From assembly GCA_964502145.1 (NCBI GenBank), contig CAZCVI010000057.1, positions 1 to 48,090 on the forward strand: a DNA stretch of 48,090 nucleotides, written 5' to 3'. Shown in pieces: positions 41,066 through 48,090 of the stretch. The stretch's first letter is position 1; each line of letters starts with the position of its first letter. This DNA is from CAZCVI01 sp964502145. GTDB lineage: Bacteria; Acidobacteriota; Aminicenantia; UBA2199. Position numbers and translations under genes: made by a program. The notes below the pieces were generated by a model, which did no database searches, was not told where the DNA came from, and saw only the letters and a list, made by a program, of their open reading frames with translations.

Positions 41066-44000
41066 CTAGCTTTTAATAAAAAATACAAGCTTTTCTTTTA
41101 ATTTTTCCAACCGGTAATCCGATTGGGAGAGAATGGTGGCGGTAGTAGAGTTGGAAACGTCCATCCCATAAGTAGATAACGTAAACAGCCAGTAGAAAAG
41201 ATCTTCTGCGGCCTCTTTCTGAAACCACAGGATATCATTGTGGCGATTCACGCGGAGAATTTGCTGCACCAGGGGATCATCGAAAAATGTATCCAGCCAA
41301 GTACTGGACGGCATGCCAATCTCTTCATCCGAAACGGATCGCCTGTCTTGCTGAATGAGCGCAAAATAGTGTTGCCATTGGGGGTATTGCATGACCAAGC
41401 GGATATAGAGGATTAACTGGCTGGCCTTGTCCATGGGGATTTCCCATCCGGCCAGAAAGGTCACCATATCTTCCAGCAGCAACCATTCTTCTGCTATAGC
41501 CCAGGCCGTGGCAGCAGCCTTGTTCTTTTCGTCCACCATCTGAGCCAGTCCGCCCATCAGTTCTTGAATAATCAGCGCCGGGTAGCGGTCCGGTTCCCGT
41601 TCTGAAAAGGGTAGGGCCGCGACTTTTTGACAGGTGTGGATGGCTATTTCTTCCGGGGTGATTTTCGTGTCTGTATTCCCCAGCAATCCCATGGCAACAA
41701 CCAGGAATTGCGCCAATCTTTTCTCGATCTGATCCCGGTCCCCAGGCTGCGCTTCCACGTACAGACGCAATTCTAATAAGTTCTGGAAGGGTTTTTTCAC
41801 CGGGTTGAGGAAAAACTTGAGCATGGTCTGGTGGATAGAAGGTACTCCTTGGCCACCCAACATCTCTGTCAAGGGTGCAAAAGCGGCAGTGTCGCCGTTA
41901 TCAGTTACTTCGTGGAAATCCAGAAACACATTCTTTTTAAATGCTTTTAACTCGACATAAAGTCCATTTTCACACAGCTCCTTGCCACGGCGGATATACT
42001 CCAGGCCAGAATCGTGGTCGCGAAAAATCACGAAACTATTCTCGGCACCAGAGAGCCCCAATCCTTCCCCGAGATTTTTTTGATGTACTGGTTCGCCCGT
42101 ATTGATAGAATAAAAAACCGATTCTTTGACCCAACCCGCGGTTTCCGCGAATTTATTGTGATAGAGCACCAGCGAGCTCCGGTTTTCCCAGCGGTTTGAA
42201 TAGGCAATTACATTCTCGTCTACTTGGCCCTGAGCCGTGTAAAAATCATAAAAAAGGAAGTGTTCCACCTCGGCAAAGATATACCGCTGACGCAACAGCG
42301 GGAAAATTTCCCGTTCGTGCCGTTCCAGCAAGACGCTGTCTGGTATTTCGTCCCAATAGGCGCGGCAGTATTCCATGCCGTATTTTTCTTTGAACCCTTC
42401 CAGTTGGCCGTGGCCAAACATCGGCAACCCAGGCAATGTGGCCATCACCGTGCAAACACCGAAATATTTATCGTCTTTGCCAAATTGCGCCACTGCTGTT
42501 TCTTCGTCCGGGTTATTCATGAAGTTCACAAACCGCTTCATGATTTCCCGGTTGAATTGCAACACATTGATGATGGAGGTGCGGAATTGCGCGTTGTCCT
42601 CATTCTTCAAGAAGTTCATAAACGCGCTATTGTAGACGCGATGCATACCTAAAGTACGCACGAAATAGGGTTCCATCATCCAAAAAGCTTCGGCCAGTAA
42701 CAACGTATCCGATTGAGCCTGGGCAAAACGGTCCACTACTTGGCGCCAGAACTCCTCGGGCATTTGTTTTAGAAACTCCGGGGTGGCTAACCCATTGCCT
42801 GCACGGGTGGGAATATCCCCGCCAGAACCGGGTTCGGGGAACCATAACCGCTGGTAATGTTTCTGCGTCAAAGTCATAGCCGCGTCAAAACGGATAACGG
42901 GGAACATCTCGGCCACGGAAAAAATAGTGCGCGTGACCGCTTCCCGTGTTTCCGGGTTGAGGTAGTTCAGTTGTGCTGTATCGTTCCAGGGCATGGAGGT
43001 GCCGTCGTTGCCGTGATACATGTAGCGCACTTCCCCGCTGTGATTATTGACCCATTTGAACACCACCGCCGCATCAGTGCGGTCGTAGTAGTGGTCTTCC
43101 AGAAAAATACTGACGCGGGAGTCGGTAGAGAGGTTAACACCATTAAACGAGTAGGCTGGATAAGGGCAGTAGGGGAGTGAGAGGAACCAGTCTGGGTGTT
43201 CTACGACCCAGGGCGAGTCAATGCCCATGTGATTGGGCACCATGTCGCTGGCCATTCGTAGGCCCCGTTGCCAGGCACGGTGTTTTAAGTTATACAATGC
43301 CGCTTCACCACCCAGGGAATCGGCGATGCGGTATTCGTAAACAGAATAAGCCGAAGCCACTGCTTCCGGGTTACCGCATATCCGTTTGATTTGTTCCGAA
43401 GCGCGGCTACGTTCCCATAAACCGATCAGCCACAGCCCGGAGAAACCACGGCTGGCCAGTATGTCCAGTTCTTCATCCGGCACTTGGTCCAGGCGGTGGA
43501 TATGGCGGTCATATTTTTTCGACAGTTGATCCAGCCACACGTAGCTGCTTTTGGCCATCAATACCAGACAGGGCATCCAATGATGGTCTGCGGTGAAACG
43601 CTCGTATTCTTTGGACAGCGCATAATGGGAAAAGTCGTAAACCGGTATTTCTCCAGGTCCCATGCTGCCGGATTTTTCTTCTTCTTTGATCAGGTCGAGT
43701 CCTTGCAGCAGTTTATCCAGCAAATCTCCCAGCAAGACCCCCCATTCGCGGCGAATGTAGCCGAGTTGTCCGCTGAGGGAATCAGGAACGGCGATAGCCG
43801 GGCTACGGAGCAACGCGATCAGGTTCATCTGGTCCGGGCCGAACAATGGTTCGCCCTGGAAAAAACGTTCCAAATGTTCGATTATGGCCCCGTAGGCTGA
43901 GCTTTCTATTAATGGTGCATCGTCGAACAGTAATTTTTTATATTTTTTTTGCGCTGGATTAACATTGCCCAGCCACAGGAGCAACATCTCTTCCAAGAGT

Positions 44001-44410
44001 AATTGGCGGTGCGAGATGTGGTCTGTTTCACCGTTTAAGTATTCTTGTACTGTGACTGTGCCCAAAAAAACGGGGTCCGGTGGGAACTGGGTGGTGAAGA
44101 GGAGCAGGGATTGGTTAACGGCATCCGCGCCTATTTTTTTTTCCAGCCAAAGCAGTGCTTTTTTCATCCCTGCCGGGTTGATTTGTTTTTGGAATAGGTC
44201 GATCATATGGTGGAAGACCTCGTGGATCAGACCCATGGAATTGATGTCGCTGGCTTTGGCGCTATTGTCTTTTAATTGTTGCGTGAATTGCCGCACGGCT
44301 TGGAAATCGGCGAATACAACGCTGCCGGAAATAGCGAAAAAAGAGCGCTGGAACTTATATTTATCCCGTGCTTGGCGGGAAATATGAAAATATTTTGGTG
44401 CCATTTTCAT
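41066..44410 (-). CDS. large GH13-family (alpha-amylase-type) protein
   Basis: 1114 residues, no signal peptide, so probably cytoplasmic. A GH13 barrel spans about 265-760: region I DMVPNHMG (Asp389-His394), region II VIRFDAAMTL (nucleophile Asp509), region III LLAEAFW (acid/base Glu574), region IV FMNNPDE (Asp635). Region IV has Pro where most alpha-amylases have His (NHD); GlgE-type maltosyltransferases also have Pro there. The first 260 residues and last 300 are helical and unlike known carbohydrate modules. Action on alpha-glucans (storage or maltose-phosphate metabolism) is likely; the exact reaction is open. Promoter at 44504-44476. Confidence 0.85.
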   Translation of the reverse strand: MKMAPKYFHISRQARDKYKFQRSFFAISGSVVFADFQAVRQFTQQLKDNSAKASDINSMGLIHEVFHHMIDLFQKQINPAGMKKALLWLEKKIGADAVNQSLLLFTTQFPPDPVFLGTVTVQEYLNGETDHISHRQLLLEEMLLLWLGNVNPAQKKYKKLLFDDAPLIESSAYGAIIEHLERFFQGEPLFGPDQMNLIALLRSPAIAVPDSLSGQLGYIRREWGVLLGDLLDKLLQGLDLIKEEEKSGSMGPGEIPVYDFSHYALSKEYERFTADHHWMPCLVLMAKSSYVWLDQLSKKYDRHIHRLDQVPDEELDILASRGFSGLWLIGLWERSRASEQIKRICGNPEAVASAYSVYEYRIADSLGGEAALYNLKHRAWQRGLRMASDMVPNHMGIDSPWVVEHPDWFLSLPYCPYPAYSFNGVNLSTDSRVSIFLEDHYYDRTDAAVVFKWVNNHSGEVRYMYHGNDGTSMPWNDTAQLNYLNPETREAVTRTIFSVAEMFPVIRFDAAMTLTQKHYQRLWFPEPGSGGDIPTRAGNGLATPEFLKQMPEEFWRQVVDRFAQAQSDTLLLAEAFWMMEPYFVRTLGMHRVYNSAFMNFLKNEDNAQFRTSIINVLQFNREIMKRFVNFMNNPDEETAVAQFGKDDKYFGVCTVMATLPGLPMFGHGQLEGFKEKYGMEYCRAYWDEIPDSVLLERHEREIFPLLRQRYIFAEVEHFLFYDFYTAQGQVDENVIAYSNRWENRSSLVLYHNKFAETAGWVKESVFYSINTGEPVHQKNLGEGLGLSGAENSFVIFRDHDSGLEYIRRGKELCENGLYVELKAFKKNVFLDFHEVTDNGDTAAFAPLTEMLGGQGVPSIHQTMLKFFLNPVKKPFQNLLELRLYVEAQPGDRDQIEKRLAQFLVVAMGLLGNTDTKITPEEIAIHTCQKVAALPFSEREPDRYPALIIQELMGGLAQMVDEKNKAAATAWAIAEEWLLLEDMVTFLAGWEIPMDKASQLILYIRLVMQYPQWQHYFALIQQDRRSVSDEEIGMPSSTWLDTFFDDPLVQQILRVNRHNDILWFQKEAAEDLFYWLFTLSTYGMDVSNSTTATILSQSDYRLEKLKEKLVFFIKS

Positions 44411-44475
44411 TTGTATCTTCCTTTAAAAATTATCTAATTTTATTGTATAAGTCTACACGTTTTCACGTTACTCAT

Positions 44476-44504
44476 ACGATAAACCAAAGCAAATCAAAAG
44501 TCAA
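44476..44504 (-). promoter_or_regulatory. promoter of the GH13 gene
   Basis: On the minus strand: TTGACT (44504-44499), 17-nt spacer, TATCGT (44481-44476), about 66 bases before the start codon. Confidence 0.55.
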
Positions 44505-44523
44505 GACCTTTTGCAATACCTGA

Positions 44524-44680
44524 ATTCACCGCCAAATTTCTGAAGTCGTTGTGGACGATATGGACAGAGTGGACGATATGGACAAAAAAATGCTTTTATT
44601 TTTGCGCCACATCGTCCATATCGTCCACTCTGTCCATATCGTCCATGTTTTTTCAAGAATCTGATGGTGAATCCAGGTTA
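44524..44680. repeat. 9-nt-periodic hairpin element (TGGAC type), copy 5
   Basis: Outer flanks ATTCACCGCCAAATTTCTG (44524) and TCTGATGGTGAATCCAGG (44660) are inverted copies. Left units from 44551 (GTGGACGAT, ATGGACAGA, GTGGACGAT, ATGGACAAA), then a U-rich loop. Right units start at 44614 (GTCCATATC, GTCCACTCT, GTCCATATC, GTCCATG). It lies between divergent promoters. Confidence 0.9.
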
Positions 44681-44706
44681 AGGGAGAAGGTTGGAAAAAT
44701 TAATAC

Positions 44707-44735
44707 TTGACTTTCATTTTTTCTTTTGCTAAAGT
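44707..44735 (+). promoter_or_regulatory. promoter of the 981-residue protein gene
   Basis: TTGACT (44707-44712), 17-nt spacer, TAAAGT (44730-44735); leader of about 52 nt. Confidence 0.6.
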
Positions 44736-44793
44736 TTGATTTATTCGTTTGATTTATTTGTTTGATTTCCGATTAAAAGAATGGAGGGCAGCA

Positions 44794-47739
44794 ATGAATT
44801 TAAAAGAGTGGTTTAATGAGAGTGTCAGGGACAAAGCGCTCAAGGTTCTGGATGAACTGGCGGCACAATTTATAGATAAAGACGGCAATCCTGATTGGAG
44901 GCAAGCGGTAAACGTGTTCTCCCAATTCTGTGCGAATACCTTGCCACCACCCCAAAAAAATCTGGTGGATACGATTGTCGCTAAATTAAACTTCACCGCT
45001 ACAGTGAACGATCTCAGGACCTTTTGGCAGAAAATTCCCGCAGATGTACGAACCATTTTAACCCTTTCATTGGCGGAAAATAATAATCCCTGCACCTGGG
45101 CAATACTGGGCCAAGATGGTCTGGGGGTGAATTACGGTAATATAAAAGGACCGTGGCAGAGTCTGATTAATTTTAAAGCCAATGCCGGTCTGTCTCTGGT
45201 CATGCAGGCCATGGATAAAAATGCCGTTCCCCTACAAAGCGTTGGTCTCACTTGCGCAGACACAGAACGTATGTTCAAACTGGGATTGTTGGGTAACTTG
45301 GTGCTTGGTGCTGGTGGTTCTCTGCCCCTGGGATTTATTGGCAGTACCAGCAGTGTGAGCGCTGGTCTCAGCATTACCGGGACCGCTACCCTTGATTATT
45401 ATTACACCGATTCTGCCAAGTGGTTGTTTGTGGAAGCCTTGATTCATGATTTGCCGCACTTGGCCTCACCTCTGGATGCGGTGGATATTGCGGCTGAAAT
45501 GAAAAACAATCTGGCTGCCATACAATTAAATATCGGTGGCACCTTGATCGCCAATTTAGGCATCAGTGCGGGCACAACCTGGGGAACCCAGTTCAATGTA
45601 AAAGACACGTCCGTGGACCTTGACACCAAGGCGCAGGTGGGAGCCAGTGTGCAGGCGGGTTACCAAGCCAAGTTAAATTTAGCTGGCAGTTGGAATGTCT
45701 TGGTCAAACCGAATTCCCAGAACAGGAATACACTTAATGTGAAGGTGTTCAAGGCCACCTCTTCCTCAAAATCCAGCACGTTCTCTCTGGGTGCTTCTAT
45801 TGGGATATCTGGTCTGGATGTGGTAGGTGATGCTGTTATCAAGAAATACATGCCGGATGCCTCCGCTTTATTGACCGCTTTAACTCCCTATTTAAATATG
45901 GGCGACCTCTTAAAACAAGAGGTGATCAAACAGTTGGCTGATCTGTTAAAGGTGGGGGCAGGTGGGACTGAAGATACATTAAAGAACGCGTTGGTTTCCG
46001 CGCTGGTGGGAGATAGTCGGGCCGCAGATTTATCCAATGTTTTCGGTGAAGCCGCGAAGACAGCCCTTAATAGCGAACTTACCTTATTAGCCACCCATGT
46101 TGGCGACGAAGGTCTCAAGCTACTTACTAAAATCGTGGCTGATCTCAAACTCGCTACGGATCTGGCGAAAAAGGTGATTGATACTGCTTCCAGTAAAATG
46201 AATGGGCTGCTCAATGATCTTGAAAATCAATTGAAGACCTATCTAACCAAAATCATCACCGATAATCAGAATATAGTGACCGTACTTTTTAAGCCGTTGG
46301 AAACGGTGGGTGTTGATATGAAGACGCTGATTGGCGATATCAATACGATTTCCCAACAGTTACTGGGCCCCGTGATTGCCTATTTAACCAAGTACCAGAA
46401 CTTGCGGAAAAAGATTACCGATGCTATAGCCACGTCTAAGAGTTTGACTTTAGGCATGTATATCAAACGTATTAGTGAATCCAGCGATGCTATGAATACC
46501 TTTCTGGAATTCCAGGTCGATACTTCCAATGCCAATGCGGGTGCTTATTATCAAGAGATGTTGGCAGGCAATTTCAGCAATGCTTTGGAAGCTGCCGGGA
46601 AAAGTGTGAATGGTTCGGATGGGATCATGTTGAGTGGTGGAAATTTTAAGGCAAGTGCCAGTCATAAAATGACCAGTGATATCACCTTAAATATTTTCGG
46701 TGCCCAATTTACTTCCCAGACTCTGATGAGTTCCGATGTGCAGGTCGAGGTCGATGTAGCAGGCAATATCATGTTGGCCAGTACTATGGCAGAATTTCAG
46801 AGAGTGTTCTCCGGGTTGGGGGAAATGCGCACCGTGCAGTTCATCAATAATTTTGAGATTCCCGGGGCCGTTCCTGTGGGTGCGGATTTTTCCGTTTTGA
46901 AACTTATCGGCAGTGGTCTTGCTATGACTTACAGCGACACCAAGTTAAGCGACAAAGAGTTAAAATCTTATCTTGGCAGTGTTGCTGGCAGTGATTTGAT
47001 TTCCCTTGATAGTATGCAAAAAGTAGTGCAGCGGTACGATCAATTGGCTCTACAAGCTTCGACTGAAGGGAAGAGCATGGGTGCTGAAATTGGCTTAAAT
47101 ATGGTTTTTACCTCCGATGATTTGCAGATGTTATTGAATACAGCCGATAGCGAAATTGAAAATAAAGCCCTGCAAATCCAGTTGAGTTGCTATTTTGTTG
47201 ATAACAGCGACAAGTATCTCGCCTTTACCAATGTATTGTTCAAGTGGTATTTATGTTCAAACGATGTCTATGGCCAGATTAAAGATATCGCTGCTTCCGG
47301 GGAGTTGGGGGATGCATTGAGCAAATATGAAATAGACAAGGAAAATCCCACTGTACCTCGTGATATGACTACCGTGCCCATATTGGACCGGCATTACTTG
47401 AATATTGCCTGGAGCACCGGTCGCAATGCCAAGAACTTGGTAAAGATCGTGCAGAACTTTCGCAATGCCGCGAAAATCAGCTTCTCCCAGGCCACACTCC
47501 AACAGGATGTAAATACCTTGAATGGGTACAATAATGAGATGAATAAGTATCTCAGGGATTGGTTGGAAGTGAGGGGGATTCTTTCCAGTTTGGGTATCCA
47601 GGATGAGAGTGTGCCTGCCGTTACCCTGGCTTTCATCGCCACTATCGGCGAGATTTGTCAAATGGGTTATAAAGGCACCGAATTTCTCACCCCTACCGTG
47701 AAGTGGTCGATATTGGGTGACCAGATGGAATTATTCTAA
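44794..47739 (+). CDS. large protein of unknown family, 981 residues
   Basis: The start at 44794 is chosen because TGGAGGGC lies 5 bases upstream; an in-frame ATG at 44749 lacks a ribosome site. No signal peptide. Residues 1-110 are helical. About 110-350 alternate small and hydrophobic residues in repeated strands (LGLLGNLVLGAGGSLPLGFI; SAGLSITGTATLDYYYTD; NIGGTLIANLGISAGTTW; VGASVQAGYQAKLNLAGSW), like a large beta-sheet or barrel surface. About 360-560 are helical and coiled-coil-like; about 560-790 return to beta strands; the end is helical. No catalytic motif. The barrel-like strands without an export signal are unexpected. Confidence 0.85.
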   Translation: MNLKEWFNESVRDKALKVLDELAAQFIDKDGNPDWRQAVNVFSQFCANTLPPPQKNLVDTIVAKLNFTATVNDLRTFWQKIPADVRTILTLSLAENNNPCTWAILGQDGLGVNYGNIKGPWQSLINFKANAGLSLVMQAMDKNAVPLQSVGLTCADTERMFKLGLLGNLVLGAGGSLPLGFIGSTSSVSAGLSITGTATLDYYYTDSAKWLFVEALIHDLPHLASPLDAVDIAAEMKNNLAAIQLNIGGTLIANLGISAGTTWGTQFNVKDTSVDLDTKAQVGASVQAGYQAKLNLAGSWNVLVKPNSQNRNTLNVKVFKATSSSKSSTFSLGASIGISGLDVVGDAVIKKYMPDASALLTALTPYLNMGDLLKQEVIKQLADLLKVGAGGTEDTLKNALVSALVGDSRAADLSNVFGEAAKTALNSELTLLATHVGDEGLKLLTKIVADLKLATDLAKKVIDTASSKMNGLLNDLENQLKTYLTKIITDNQNIVTVLFKPLETVGVDMKTLIGDINTISQQLLGPVIAYLTKYQNLRKKITDAIATSKSLTLGMYIKRISESSDAMNTFLEFQVDTSNANAGAYYQEMLAGNFSNALEAAGKSVNGSDGIMLSGGNFKASASHKMTSDITLNIFGAQFTSQTLMSSDVQVEVDVAGNIMLASTMAEFQRVFSGLGEMRTVQFINNFEIPGAVPVGADFSVLKLIGSGLAMTYSDTKLSDKELKSYLGSVAGSDLISLDSMQKVVQRYDQLALQASTEGKSMGAEIGLNMVFTSDDLQMLLNTADSEIENKALQIQLSCYFVDNSDKYLAFTNVLFKWYLCSNDVYGQIKDIAASGELGDALSKYEIDKENPTVPRDMTTVPILDRHYLNIAWSTGRNAKNLVKIVQNFRNAAKISFSQATLQQDVNTLNGYNNEMNKYLRDWLEVRGILSSLGIQDESVPAVTLAFIATIGEICQMGYKGTEFLTPTVKWSILGDQMELF

Positions 47740-47832
47740 GAAAATAAATTTACCCTCTGAAGACTTTTGATTAAGTGGTGAAAATATGTTTCGTCCGTTT
47801 TAGCTTTGTGATTATTTTTATAATTTTCTAGT

Positions 47833-47880
47833 GAACTAAACCGCTCCGCGGTAACGGTACCGCGTTGAGGTTCCTTTTTT
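47833..47880 (+). terminator. intrinsic terminator after the 981-residue gene
   Basis: CGCGGTA-ACGG-TACCGCG (47847-47864), an outer GAAC/GTTC pair, then TTTTTT (47875-47880), about 100 bases beyond the stop codon. Confidence 0.6.
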
Positions 47881-47905
47881 ATCGCCAATATTTTTTAAAA
47901 AACAC

Positions 47906-47934
47906 TTTAAAAAGCACTCTCTTTCGTGTATATT
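47906..47934 (+). promoter_or_regulatory. promoter of the last, partial gene
   Basis: TTTAAA (47906-47911), 17-nt spacer, TATATT (47929-47934). Transcription would start within about 7 bases of the ATG at 47948, leaving little or no leader. Confidence 0.4.
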
Positions 47935-47947
47935 CTAGTTTCCGACT

Positions 47948-48090
47948 ATGAAAACACAAAAGAGAGCCCCCAAAGATTATCAAATAATAGCACAATTACC
48001 CCCCCAAAAGAAGTTAGGGCAAGCAGACACGGTACAAGGCGTGCTCTTTTTGGCTTTTGACTACCGACGCATCCATGTCAATTTTAGCCT
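47948..48090 (+). CDS. start of an unknown gene, cut by the window edge
   Basis: An ATG frame stays open to the end of the window (47 codons): MKTQKRAPKDYQIIAQLPPQ, then a segment containing VQGVLFLAFDYRRIHVNF. No ribosome site is visible; the upstream -10 box is close enough to suggest a leaderless or near-leaderless transcript. No family can be assigned from this fragment. Confidence 0.5.
   Translation, partial: MKTQKRAPKDYQIIAQLPPQKKLGQADTVQGVLFLAFDYRRIHVNFS

Overview
The window looks like about 48 kb of chromosome from an uncultured, moderate-GC Gram-negative (diderm) bacterium. Evidence for this is lipoprotein and Sec signals, a predicted outer-membrane barrel, a tricorn-type periplasmic protease, an M19 dipeptidase, PAS/GGDEF and hybrid-kinase signalling, FliW-CsrA, and ferredoxin-linked 2-ketoacid oxidation typical of anaerobes. 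The gene mix would fit an Acidobacteria/Aminicenantes-like lineage, but that is inference only. Nearly every housekeeping promoter I could find has the form TTGAC(A/T), 17 nt, TATAAT-like, which helps place starts.

Region 1 (1-7200) is an accessory graveyard. It holds a 21-bp tandem array, a 134-bp triplicate, a lipoprotein gene, two almost identical copies of a broken REP-associated (RAYT) transposase, a REPIN-like palindrome, two tiny ORFs with strong ribosome sites, duplicated 195-bp REP-like blocks that truncate a YhcG/DUF1016 nuclease gene, a large unknown membrane-anchored protein, a DUF4276 fragment and an intact Phd/ParE toxin-antitoxin pair.

Region 2 (7300-20500) is mostly metabolic and envelope: glycerol kinase, M19 dipeptidase, tricorn protease, ComF-like phosphoribosyltransferase, a 1-kb non-coding element with 42-bp terminal inverted repeats, an XRE-type regulator, a thrC-apgM operon (the apgM-like partner probably supplies homoserine kinase activity), an outer-membrane barrel and a small exported protein.

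Region 3 (20600-40110) has an MscS channel, a calcium-loop protein, an FmdB zinc ribbon, acylphosphatase, two successive indolepyruvate:ferredoxin oxidoreductase systems (iorA-iorB, then a fused iorAB), a PilZ-like/pseudo-receiver protein, a PAS-PAS-GGDEF diguanylate cyclase, MutY, a PAS hybrid histidine kinase, a secreted protein, and a sigma/anti-sigma pair.

Region 4 (40110-48090) has fliW-csrA, a 1114-residue GH13-type protein with a large unknown N-terminal region, a 981-residue protein of unknown family, and the start of one more gene.

The most striking non-genic signal is a dispersed family of intergenic hairpins built from 9-nt units (TGGACNNNN or ATGGGAATT types). It has seven hairpins plus one solitary arm, the arms are inverted arrays of 4-7 units, and most copies share a right-hand flank close to TTGGCGGTGAATCCAGG. 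They sit in convergent, divergent and co-directional gaps alike, so they are not simply terminators.
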